From Haloplanus salinus (GTDB lineage: Archaea > Halobacteriota > Halobacteria > Halobacteriales > Haloferacaceae), in assembly GCF_003336245.1 (NCBI RefSeq), contig NZ_QPHM01000001.1, positions 2,546,113-2,610,112 on the forward strand: 64,000 nucleotides of DNA, given 5' to 3'. Positions 34,120-41,570 of this stretch are shown in pieces. The position numbers and the translations under genes are program-made. Every line of letters starts with the position of its first letter. The first letter of the stretch is position 1. The notes beneath the pieces are model-generated. The model worked only from the letters and a program-made list of their open reading frames with translations, searched no databases and was not told the origin of the DNA.

Positions 34120-34911
34120 ATGCTCAGTTTCGTCGGTCTCGGGCTCTACGACGAGCGGTCGATCACGGTCGAGGGGCGTCAGGCCCTCCGCGCGGCCGAC
34201 CGCGCGTTCGCCGAATTCTACACCAGTCGCCTCGTCGGCACGAGCGTCGACGCCCTCGAAGCCCACCACGGCGTCGACATCGAGGTCCGTGACCGCACGG
34301 GCGTCGAGCAACGACCCGACCCGATCCTCGACGCCGCCGAAGACGAGTCCGTCGTCTTTCTCACCGCCGGCGACACGATGATCTCGACGACCCACGTCGA
34401 CCTCCGCCTTCGCGCCATCGACCGCGGCATCGACACCCGCGTGATTCACGGCGTCTCCGCCGCACAGGCGGCGAGCGGACTCACTGGCCTCCAAAACTAC
34501 CGCTTCGGCAAGGCCGTCACCCTCCCGTTCCCGCGGGCCCACGGCGGCGACGGGGTGCCCGCGTCGGTCGTCGATTCGGTGGCGGCGAACCGCGAACGTG
34601 GCCTCCACACCCTCGTCTACCTCGATATCAAGGTCGACGACGGCCGCGGGAGCGAGGCCGACGAGACGTACATGACCGCCGACGTTGCGGCCGGTCTCCT
34701 CGCCGAGGCGTGGCCCGACCGCCTCGGCGTCGCCGTCGCACGGGCAGGGAGTCCCGCTCCCGTGGTCGCCGCGGACCGACTCTCGGCGCTCGCGGACCGC
34801 GAGTTCGGCGACCCGCTCCACCTCCTCGTGCTCCCCGGTGACCTCCACCACGTCGAGGCGGACGCGCTCCGGACGCTCGGCGGCGTCCCAGCGGACCGAC
34901 TGCCGGAGTAG
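34120..34911 (+). CDS. dphB: Diphthine synthase
   Basis: A 263-residue SAM-dependent methyltransferase of the tetrapyrrole-methylase fold that methylates the modified histidine of elongation factor 2 in diphthamide synthesis. LSFVGLGLYDERSITVEGRQ, FLTAGDTMISTTHVDLRLRA and GVSAAQAASGLTGLQNYRFG are the family motifs. Length is normal. The partner enzyme dph2 is encoded at 62391, so two of the pathway's genes are in this window but not linked. Confidence 0.95.
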   Translation: MLSFVGLGLYDERSITVEGRQALRAADRAFAEFYTSRLVGTSVDALEAHHGVDIEVRDRTGVEQRPDPILDAAEDESVVFLTAGDTMISTTHVDLRLRAIDRGIDTRVIHGVSAAQAASGLTGLQNYRFGKAVTLPFPRAHGGDGVPASVVDSVAANRERGLHTLVYLDIKVDDGRGSEADETYMTADVAAGLLAEAWPDRLGVAVARAGSPAPVVAADRLSALADREFGDPLHLLVLPGDLHHVEADALRTLGGVPADRLPE

Positions 34912-34916
34912 AGTGA

Positions 34917-35006
34917 TCAGAGCAGGAGCGAGACGACGGCACCGGCGAGCAGACCGAGAAAGAGGATCAGAAGTCCCCAGAACATGAACCGATCCGCGCC
35001 GTCCAT
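34917..35006 (-). CDS. 29-residue membrane peptide next to artA
   Basis: The frame encodes MDGADRFMFWGLLILFLGLL then AGAVVSLLL, a complete single membrane helix with a short acidic N-terminus. It starts two bases after the artA stop and has no room for its own promoter, so it is cotranscribed and perhaps co-translated with archaeosortase A. No function is known; a small regulatory or stabilising partner of ArtA is an inference from position. Confidence 0.6.
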   Translation of the reverse strand: MDGADRFMFWGLLILFLGLLAGAVVSLLL

Positions 35007-35008
35007 AC

Positions 35009-35953
35009 TCAGTCGGCTCCCGGACCGAGTTCGGCCCGTTCGGGCACGTCGAGCGCCTCGTGGAGGTCGTACTCCTCGCGCGTGATGATGTAGAGCACGT
35101 CCTCGACGATAGTGAGGAGTTCGGGCAGTTCCCGGACCACGAGGTAGGTAACGCCGACGAGAGCGACCACCGCGAGCATCTGACTGATCACCCGATCGGA
35201 GAGGTAGAACGAGACTTTGTAGGGGTCGGTGCCCCCGAACAGAAAGAGAACCTCGTCGACGAACCACTGCATGTACTGCTTGCCGAACACCAGACCGATA
35301 AACGTCGTTCGTGCGATGTTGAGGACGTAGATGACCGGGACGGCGATGGCGAGCGCACGGAGTTTGCGGCCCAGCGGCGCTTCGACGGCGGCGATCAGGC
35401 CGACGAAGATGGCGATGCTCCCCAGTCCGGTACAGGCGAGGATGATCGAAAACAGGATGACGTGCCCGCCGTCGGTGACGAACTTGAACGTGTTGAGGTA
35501 GCCCTGATCACCCTCGACGAGCGTCGGGGAGTAGCCGAGCAGCTCCATCGCCCGTTCGGTCTGTGCCGTCGTGTGCGAGATGAGGACGTGCCGGGGCGAG
35601 GGAACGGAGAGGCCGCCGGCCGTGAGCGCCGGAATCGTCTCGAAGGGGAGGTAGACGACGCCCATGACGGCGACGGCCCGCGAGAGGACGAAGAGGGAGT
35701 CACGACCCCGATAGAGCAGGTAGCCGACGTACAGCGAGGCGGGGACGGCCGCGAGCGAGAGGAACCCCTCGACGAAGCTCTTCTGGACGAACGCGAAGTG
35801 GGGGACGAGCGCCGCCCAGAAGACGGCGAAGACGCCCCATGCGGAGACCATCACCGTCCGCGAGTGGTCGCTCGACCGCCACCGGAGGACGGTTCCGGCG
35901 AGGAAGAGACCGACGACCAGCCACGCGAGCGCGTCAGTGAGAGGGCCAGCCAT
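35009..35953 (-). CDS. artA: Archaeosortase A
   Basis: A 314-residue membrane transpeptidase that removes the PGF-CTERM tail of surface-layer and other proteins and allows their attachment to a membrane lipid. It has about eight membrane helices. The catalytic triad residues are in place: Cys174 (ILACTGLGSIAIF), Arg215 (NIARTTFIGLVFG) and Arg254 (FYLSDRVISQM). No PGF-CTERM substrate is obvious in this window. Start at 35953 gives a full first helix. Confidence 0.94.
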   Translation of the reverse strand: MAGPLTDALAWLVVGLFLAGTVLRWRSSDHSRTVMVSAWGVFAVFWAALVPHFAFVQKSFVEGFLSLAAVPASLYVGYLLYRGRDSLFVLSRAVAVMGVVYLPFETIPALTAGGLSVPSPRHVLISHTTAQTERAMELLGYSPTLVEGDQGYLNTFKFVTDGGHVILFSIILACTGLGSIAIFVGLIAAVEAPLGRKLRALAIAVPVIYVLNIARTTFIGLVFGKQYMQWFVDEVLFLFGGTDPYKVSFYLSDRVISQMLAVVALVGVTYLVVRELPELLTIVEDVLYIITREEYDLHEALDVPERAELGPGAD

Positions 35954-35992
35954 GGGCGGAGCAACGATCCGGATCGATAAATTCCTTGTCGT

Positions 35993-37066
35993 TCAGGGGA
36001 TCGGGACCGTCACGTCCGGCATGCCGCCCATGAGGCCGCCGAAGGCCGTCTCGTACCCTTCGTGGCGCGCCGTCTGGGGCTGGACGCCGACCGACAGCGT
36101 GAGCGCGTCGCCCGACTCGACGCCGTCGACGACGGCGCCGTAGTGGTAGCCGATGTCGGGGTCGAGCGTCCGGTCGAACGCCCCGTCGTACACCGTCTCG
36201 CCGTCGCGGGTGAGCGTGCCCGACAGCCCCATCGCGGGGATCACCATCCGGTTGTATCGCGTGCGCGCCGAGACGGCGAGGTAGGTGCCGTCACCGTCGA
36301 CCCCCGCCGGCACCGATTCCAGCGCGGTCACGACGAGTCGGGCGTCGTTGCTCGTGCCCGATCCCAGCACCGTCCCCGGCAGGTTGGATTCGAGGGGGGC
36401 GAACGCGTCCGGGAGCATCTCCATCGACATCGGATCGACGGCGCCGGGCGTGGCCGCATCGTCGTCGAATCGCTCGAACGAAATCTCGTTTTTCGCCGCC
36501 TCGCTGTACTCGAAGGGAATTTCGACGGTCGCTGGGTCGGCGAAGCGGTCGGCGAAGGCGCCGGTCCGGCGGGTCGACACCGCGCCGACGCTCAGCCGAA
36601 CCGTGTAGGTGCCGTCGCCCTCCAGCCCGAAGTTCGCGCCGTAATGAAAGCCCATGGGCTGGGAGAGCATGGGGTAGATGGCCTCCTGGGAGACGAGCGA
36701 CCCGTCCCGGCTGATTTCGAGCGACAGGCCGGTTTCGGGGAGGACCGTCTCCGTCTCGGGGTCCCAGACGCTCGCCATCAGGTGGACGGCGTCGTCGCTC
36801 TCGATGTCGGTTAGCGAGGTGTCGCCGCCGTTGACGTTCCAGAACCGGTGGGGGTAGCTGTAGAAGAGCCCGACCGCGTAGTCGCCGCTCGTCGCCGTCC
36901 CGGCCATCGCCATCCCCTCGACGTGGCTCGGGTGGTAGATCCCGTTCGGACGATCCTCGGGAATCGGCGGGACGCCAACGGTCCGCGTTTCGACCAGGCT
37001 GGAACAGCCAGCGAGCGACAGCGATCCGGCGAGGGCGCCCGCCCGAAGCAGCGTGCGGCGCTTCAT
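35993..37066 (-). CDS. P19/Tp34-like lipoprotein (periplasmic-type iron binding)
   Basis: A 357-residue lipoprotein. KRRTLLRAGALAGSLSLAGC gives a Tat-like twin Arg and a lipobox Cys21. The mature protein has two beta domains. The first (about 45-175) contains HVEGMAMAGTATSGDYAVGL, PHRFW and GFHYGANFGLEGDGTYTVRL, close to the metal-binding Fe2+/Cu2+ protein P19/Tp34 (EfeO-associated) family; the second (about 220-350) repeats IGYHYGAVVDGVESGDALTL. Met and His residues could bind Fe or Cu. It is followed (in transcription preceded) by a DyP-like Tat protein, which supports a role in iron handling. Confidence 0.75.
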   Translation of the reverse strand: MKRRTLLRAGALAGSLSLAGCSSLVETRTVGVPPIPEDRPNGIYHPSHVEGMAMAGTATSGDYAVGLFYSYPHRFWNVNGGDTSLTDIESDDAVHLMASVWDPETETVLPETGLSLEISRDGSLVSQEAIYPMLSQPMGFHYGANFGLEGDGTYTVRLSVGAVSTRRTGAFADRFADPATVEIPFEYSEAAKNEISFERFDDDAATPGAVDPMSMEMLPDAFAPLESNLPGTVLGSGTSNDARLVVTALESVPAGVDGDGTYLAVSARTRYNRMVIPAMGLSGTLTRDGETVYDGAFDRTLDPDIGYHYGAVVDGVESGDALTLSVGVQPQTARHEGYETAFGGLMGGMPDVTVPIP

Positions 37067-37120
37067 ACTCTCACTCGGGACTCGCCGCCAAAACGGATTC
37101 TGGTCCGGTCGTCGAACGGG

Positions 37121-38410
37121 CTACTCGGGACGGGGCGTCGGGAGGACCCGGTGTCGGCGTGGCGGGACGAGGAAGTTTCCCCGGCGGCGTACGAAGATGT
37201 ACTCCAAGATACCGTTGTTGACCCGCTGGCGAACCGCGGGCGTCACCTCGGTCAGGTCGGTCCCGTTCATCGCCCGGCGGACCGCCTCGAACTCCGAGAT
37301 GCGACGCTGGAGCGACGGGAAGTGGAGGCTCGCCACTCGCTGATCCGAGCCGATGTCGTCGGTCGACTCGAAGTGCCGACGGAGGAGGCGCACGTTGCCG
37401 TCGGCGTCGCGATTGGCCCGCGCCGCCTTCTGGGCGTGGCCCACCCGACCGTACTCCCGGGCGTCCGCCTCCAGGTCGTCGACGAACCGGTCGATGTCGC
37501 TGTCCGATCCGAGGCTGTCGCCGGTCCCCTCGACCAGCCCCTCGGCGGCGTGGCCGGGGCTGAACATCTCCATCACGCGCTCCTCGTGGGTCTGCTCCTC
37601 GTACCAGTCGTCGAGTCGCTGGCGGAGGTTGGCGACGACTTTCGTCGTCCCGCCGGCGAACGGGCCGTCGTCGATAGTGACGTAGTCCTCGGTGGCCTGA
37701 TTGCCCCGAAAGCCGGCCTCGAACCCCATGAACAGCGGTGACGCCTCGGGGACCGGGTTCGAGTCCGGGATCCCGGCCGCGTCCTGGTGCTGGGCCGGCA
37801 GGCCGGCGCCGACGAAGCCCGTCCGCCGGGAGTCGACGGTCAGCGGGAGCGACGGTATCGAGACGCCGTTGGCCGCGTCGCGCTCGCCGCGCAGGGCGCG
37901 GTCGGCCTCGAGGAGTGCGTCGGGTCGGTCGCTCGCGAGGTGGAGTAGCGCGTCCTGTCGGTCGAACGTTGGCGACTCGAACGGCGACAGCGCCGTCGGC
38001 TCGGGGAGGTCGACGGAGTCGGGCAACGGGGCGTCGAACCGGCCGAAGTAGGCCGGCGAGTACGCGATTGAGTGGAGTAGCCCCTCGTGGCTCCACACGT
38101 ACGCCCGGTCCAGGGCGTCGAACGTCTCCGCGAGGGCGTCGCGCTGGTCGGCCGAGGGCGGGCCGTCGGCGTCGAGGGTCAGATAGAGGAGGATCTGGTG
38201 GCTCGGCAACTGCGTGTTGCCGTGGTCGTCGTGACGGGCGTACTCCCGCCATGCGTACTGGCGCGCGGGTTTGCCGTTCGGGTCGCCGGTCGGGACGGGG
38301 TCGTCGGCCGTCCGGTCGAGACAGGCACTCAGCGCGCTCGCTCCTCCGAGCGCGACGGCGGCTTTCAGCACGTCGCGACGCGAACGATCGGTGTCGCCGT
38401 CGAGCGGCAT
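37121..38410 (-). CDS. Tat-exported DyP-peroxidase-like protein
   Basis: A 429-residue protein with a Tat signal (RSRRDVLKAAVALGGASALS, then Cys30). The C-terminal half follows the dye-decolorizing peroxidase (EfeB) plan: GGTTKVVANLRQRLDDWYEE (253-272), the presumed haem ligand His325 in GRVGHAQKAARAN (where EfeB has a similar H..RxAN), and FPSLQRRISEFEAVRRAM (364-381). The distal GxxDG motif appears as GFEAG (229-233), with Ala for the catalytic Asp, so classic peroxidase activity is doubtful. EfeB-type proteins release or handle iron and haem at the membrane; the neighbouring P19-like lipoprotein fits this. Confidence 0.7.
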   Translation of the reverse strand: MPLDGDTDRSRRDVLKAAVALGGASALSACLDRTADDPVPTGDPNGKPARQYAWREYARHDDHGNTQLPSHQILLYLTLDADGPPSADQRDALAETFDALDRAYVWSHEGLLHSIAYSPAYFGRFDAPLPDSVDLPEPTALSPFESPTFDRQDALLHLASDRPDALLEADRALRGERDAANGVSIPSLPLTVDSRRTGFVGAGLPAQHQDAAGIPDSNPVPEASPLFMGFEAGFRGNQATEDYVTIDDGPFAGGTTKVVANLRQRLDDWYEEQTHEERVMEMFSPGHAAEGLVEGTGDSLGSDSDIDRFVDDLEADAREYGRVGHAQKAARANRDADGNVRLLRRHFESTDDIGSDQRVASLHFPSLQRRISEFEAVRRAMNGTDLTEVTPAVRQRVNNGILEYIFVRRRGNFLVPPRRHRVLPTPRPE

Positions 38411-38469
38411 TCTCCGATCGTTCGGGCCTCGAACTCAAGCGGGTTGTGGTTCGGCTCTCGAAGAGGTCG

Positions 38470-38982
38470 TCATTCGCCGACGAGGCCGTCGACCAGGCGG
38501 GTGAACCGGTCGACCAGCCGGTCGGGCACCGACGGTTCGACCAGTCGGAGCAGGGTAGCCGTTTCGTCCGGCCGGGACAGGACGAGCGTCACACGGCCAC
38601 GCTCGTCGCGGCGCTTCTCGACGAGGCCCTGTTCGACCAAGTGGCCGAGGTGCCACTCCAGCGTGCTCCGGGCGACGTTCAGCTCGTCCGCGACTGGCGT
38701 GGGTGCGCTCGGTCCCCGCTCGATCAGGTAGAGCAACACGTCGCGGGCCGTCTCGCGGCGCAAGACGGCGACGGCGCCGCGCTCCCACGCCCCGTACTCG
38801 GGGGTGAAGTAGTGGGTGCGACCGTACAGGGATTCCGAGACAACGTCGTCGGCGCGCCGGAGCTTCTTGAGGTGGTACTGGAGTTGGCCGGTCGCGAGGT
38901 CCAGGTCGCGCGCGAGCTGGTTGAAATGGATGCCCGGATGGCTCGCGACGTAACCACGGATGCGGTCCCGCTGTGTCGTCAC
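38470..38982 (-). CDS. Double winged-helix transcriptional regulator
   Basis: A 170-residue regulator with two winged helices in tandem: RIRGYVASHPGIHFNQLARD (about 6-25) and ARDVLLYLIERGPSAPTPVA (about 76-95), each followed by a recognition helix and a wing. This arrangement is common in haloarchaeal regulators. The start is a GTG that overlaps the stop of the preceding membrane gene as GTGA, so it is translationally coupled to it. Together they may form a membrane sensor and cytoplasmic regulator pair. Confidence 0.85.
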   Translation of the reverse strand: MTTQRDRIRGYVASHPGIHFNQLARDLDLATGQLQYHLKKLRRADDVVSESLYGRTHYFTPEYGAWERGAVAVLRRETARDVLLYLIERGPSAPTPVADELNVARSTLEWHLGHLVEQGLVEKRRDERGRVTLVLSRPDETATLLRLVEPSVPDRLVDRFTRLVDGLVGE

Positions 38983-39305
38983 GACGCCGACACCTCCCGC
39001 TTGACCGTCCGCGCGTAGTACACCGCGGCGACGACGAGGGCGACGAGCACCACGTCGAGGCCGTGTTCGAAGAGGTGGTGATCGGTCGGGGAGAGCATCC
39101 CGAGTGCGCTGAGGCCGACGACCGCCGACCGACCGAGCAACGCCGCGAACGCCGCGACGATCAGGAGATACGGGCGGGAGCGTCGGCGGACGAAGGCGGC
39201 GAAGGCAAGACCGAGCAACGCCGCAGCACCGACCGTAGCGGCGCCGACGACGGCGAGCAATCCCGGCGACGCCACCCCGGTGACGGCGTGTAACGGGGCG
39301 ATCAT
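38979..39305 (-). CDS. Small membrane protein coupled to a regulator (DUF7471 type)
   Basis: A 108-residue protein with three hydrophobic segments (about 13-37, 45-68 and 82-99), His residues in the loop TDHHLFEHG, and a short basic C-terminus. It resembles haloarchaeal DUF7471 proteins that are coupled to a winged-helix regulator. The stop overlaps the regulator start by four bases. Whether it senses a signal is unknown. Confidence 0.75.
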   Translation of the reverse strand: MIAPLHAVTGVASPGLLAVVGAATVGAAALLGLAFAAFVRRRSRPYLLIVAAFAALLGRSAVVGLSALGMLSPTDHHLFEHGLDVVLVALVVAAVYYARTVKREVSAS

Positions 39306-39453
39306 GGACGCCTTTCGGGGTCAGCGTACCTGAACGCTTCGACGGACCGGCCCGTCGCTCGTCGGGTGGTGTCGGCAGAAGTTGTGCGTGGGTGATGTCC
39401 CAGCTGGGAATCACCTGCATCGCCGCGGTGGACGGGCGTGTGGGCCCGTCGTG

Positions 39454-39480
39454 TGCGATGCGTGGGACCGGATTCGAACC
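39454..39480 (-). repeat. Partial duplicate of the tRNA-Leu(GAG) 3' end
   Basis: These 27 bases match 39558-39584, the last part of the T arm, the acceptor strand and five bases beyond the tRNA-Leu gene, with a single mismatch (c for t in the T loop). The copy is 104 bases downstream of the gene's 3' end region on the same strand. Sequence upstream cannot complete a T stem, so it is not a second tRNA. A duplicated tRNA 3' end is the footprint left by tRNA-targeting integrases. Confidence 0.7.
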
Positions 39481-39562
39481 ACGGTCGAACGCTCGCGCGT
39501 TCTCCCTGATTCAAGCCCGATCGTGCATCTTCCGGCGCTCACGTTCGTTCGCGCCGATGCGA

Positions 39563-39647
39563 TGCGTGGGACCGGATTTGAACCGGCGGACCCCTATGGG
39601 ACAGCGCCCTCAACGCTGCGCCGTTGGCCTAGCTTGGCTACCCACGC
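39563..39647 (-). tRNA. tRNA-Leu (anticodon GAG)
   Basis: On the minus strand this 85-nt gene begins GCGTGGG and ends CCCACGC plus discriminator A, giving a perfect 7-bp acceptor. The anticodon stem CAGCG/CGCTG encloses the loop TTGAGGG, so the anticodon is GAG (CUC/CUU Leu codons). A long variable arm, as expected for Leu, lies between the anticodon stem and GCCGG-TTCAAAT-CCGGT. CCA is not encoded. No intron is seen. Confidence 0.93.
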
Positions 39648-39802
39648 TCGCATGGGTTCTGTCGTACGCATCCAATCGTTGACGGGGGTATTTGAAATGG
39701 CTTTCCTTTTCCCCGCCGTCGATCGCCCGCCCGACCGAAAGACGGTACCGCTCCCCACGCTCTCCCGTCGGGGTTTTGTGGATCGCCCACAGAGGGAGGC
39801 GT

Positions 39803-40363
39803 ATGCATCTCGACGCACGCAACCGTGTTCCGGAACTCACTGCCGTCCTCTCGCTCGTATCGTTGGCGCTGGTGTTCGGCGCCGCCCTCGGAGTCGCTCC
39901 TCGCAACGCACTCCCGCGTGCGCCCGACGCGGTCGTCGCTGCCATCCCTCACGTCAACGCGGTCGTCAGCACCGTCGCCGTCGTGACCATCCTCGCCGGC
40001 GTCGCCTTCGCCCGCCGTCGCCAGTTCCGCAAGCATCGCGCGATGATGCTTCTCTCGGCCACGCTCTTCGCCGTCTTTCTGGTCCTCTATCTCTACAAGG
40101 TAGCGCTCGAAGGACCGGCCGAGTTCCCCGGTCCCGACGCAGTCTACCGACAAGTGTATCTCCCACTCCTCGCGATCCACATCCTCCTCGCCGTCGTCTG
40201 CATCCCGCTTCTCTACTACGTGTTGTTGTTGGCGACGACCCGCCCCATCTCGGCGCTCGTCGATACCGCCCACGCGAGGGTCGGACGCGTGGCGGCGAGC
40301 CTCTGGCTGATCTCTTTCGTTCTCGGGAACGCCGTCTACGCGCTCTTGTACGTCGTGTATTAG
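39803..40363 (+). CDS. DUF420 membrane protein
   Basis: A 186-residue protein with about five membrane helices and conserved charged or His residues in them (IPHVNAVVSTVAVVTILAGV, FARRRQFRKHRAMMLLSATL, YLPLLAIHILLAVVCIPLLY). This is the DUF420 family, related to CtaM-like haem-oxidase assembly factors. The His residues may bind a metal or haem. Start at ATG 39803 avoids an Arg-rich extension. Confidence 0.85.
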   Translation: MHLDARNRVPELTAVLSLVSLALVFGAALGVAPRNALPRAPDAVVAAIPHVNAVVSTVAVVTILAGVAFARRRQFRKHRAMMLLSATLFAVFLVLYLYKVALEGPAEFPGPDAVYRQVYLPLLAIHILLAVVCIPLLYYVLLLATTRPISALVDTAHARVGRVAASLWLISFVLGNAVYALLYVVY

Positions 40364-40635
40364 TCGGCGTACAGCGAGTAGACGATGACCGCGAAGCCGA
40401 CGAGCGTGAGTGCGCTCTCGATGACCACCGACTGGGCGAGTGTGAGCGAGGTGAACTGGTGACCGACGCCCGCGAGGAGGGCGCCGACCGTGACCAGTCC
40501 GAAGCCGATGCCGAGCGACCGGAGCGACCGCGACCCGGTCCGGCGATAGGCCTTGAGCGAAAGGAGCGTGATGAGACTGCCCAGAAGGAGTGTTCCGGTT
40601 TTGATCGCGGCGAGGGCGATGTCGAGGTGACTCAT
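40360..40635 (-). CDS. Small membrane protein (DUF7521 type)
   Basis: A 91-residue protein with three hydrophobic helices (about 6-28, 44-64 and 68-88) and a basic loop, KAYRRTGSRSLRSLGIG. It is translationally coupled (ATGA) to an ArsR-like regulator, an arrangement that recurs in haloarchaea for the DUF7521 family. It is probably a membrane partner of that regulator. It ends four bases into the convergent DUF420 stop region. Confidence 0.75.
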   Translation of the reverse strand: MSHLDIALAAIKTGTLLLGSLITLLSLKAYRRTGSRSLRSLGIGFGLVTVGALLAGVGHQFTSLTLAQSVVIESALTLVGFAVIVYSLYAD

Positions 40636-41009
40636 GTTTCCTTGCGAACCTCCCCCCAAAGGGACGCGAGCCGTTCGTCGGTCGCCCGACTCGGACGGTC
40701 GATCGAGATGTCGAGAACCCGCTCCGCGGTGAGACCGATCTCGACCGCCTCGAAGTCGACCCGATATCGCGTCGCGTGGTGCCCGTCCGTCCGAATCTCC
40801 GTGCCCTCCGCGAGCAGCGATGCCTCCGTCAGCAGGTCCAGTTTTCGATAGGTCGTAGACATGGGGATATCACACTCCTCGGACACCTCGTTCGCCGTCA
40901 TCGGCTCGTCGAGGTGTTCGATGATGGTCCGGCAGTCGGGATCGTCGAGCGCGTCGAGGACCGACTGCAGGTCGGGCGGATCGTCGCCCGACAGCGGGTC
41001 ACGCACCAT
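40632..41009 (-). CDS. ArsR-like winged-helix regulator
   Basis: A 125-residue regulator with one winged helix: LDALDDPDCRTIIEHLDEPM, TANEVSEECDIPMSTTYRKL for the recognition helix, then DLLTEASLLAEGTEIRTDGH for the wing. The C-terminus EAVEIGLTAERVLDISIDRP is typical of haloarchaeal ArsR/DUF5821-like regulators. The ATG at 41009 (MVRDPLSGDD) is used; an ATG eight codons earlier is also possible. It is coupled to the small membrane protein gene. Confidence 0.83.
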   Translation of the reverse strand: MVRDPLSGDDPPDLQSVLDALDDPDCRTIIEHLDEPMTANEVSEECDIPMSTTYRKLDLLTEASLLAEGTEIRTDGHHATRYRVDFEAVEIGLTAERVLDISIDRPSRATDERLASLWGEVRKET

Positions 41010-41144
41010 ACGCCACCTCGCCGAGGGAGTCACTTATACTACCCGTTGGCGATCCGTGCGCGCCACCGAGCCGGCCGCGGACGGGGACGACCGAACATGT
41101 TCGGAGATAGCTTTTCCGACGGACACGGCGTATCGATACCCGTC

Positions 41145-41549
41145 ATGAGCGCAACAACCGACACGGATAGCGCGGCGGAGCGGACCACCACGACGGTCCA
41201 TCTCCGGGCGACGGGCCACGTCCGGGACGCCACGGAGACGCCCCATCAAGCGTTCACGTTCGAGGGCGACACGCTGCGTGACCTCTTGGAGACGTTCTTC
41301 GAGCAGCGCCCGGACCTCGCGGAGATGTTGATCGCCGAGACGGAGACGGAGGCGACGACGGGGGGGTGGGCTCGGCCCCCGAAGAACCTGCCGGGCACGT
41401 GGCACAAGAATCCCGAAGGCGAACAGACGAAACCCTACGCGCGGGTGCTCGTCAACGGCAAGTTCAACGAGGTTCTCGACGGGTTCGATACGAGAATCGA
41501 GGACGGCGACCGTGTGAGCTTCGTCTACCCCTTCATCTTCTGTTGCTGA
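41145..41549 (+). CDS. MoaD/ThiS-like ubiquitin-fold protein with non-canonical end
   Basis: A 134-residue protein with a MoaD-like beta-grasp: TVHLRATGHVRDATETPHQA, DTLRDLLETFFEQRPDLAEM, then ARVLVNGKFNEVLDGFDTRI and DGDRVSFVYPFIFCC. In MoaD and SAMP proteins the end would be P-x-x-GG; here it is FIFCC, so the usual adenylation/thiocarboxylation cannot happen at a Gly-Gly. A W-rich insert (WARPPKNLPGTWHKNPEG) is in the middle. The terminal Cys pair may bind metal or sulfur. The next gene, a regulator, starts 21 bases downstream. Confidence 0.65.
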   Translation: MSATTDTDSAAERTTTTVHLRATGHVRDATETPHQAFTFEGDTLRDLLETFFEQRPDLAEMLIAETETEATTGGWARPPKNLPGTWHKNPEGEQTKPYARVLVNGKFNEVLDGFDTRIEDGDRVSFVYPFIFCC

Positions 41550-41570
41550 TGCCGTCGGCCGTAACCGTCT

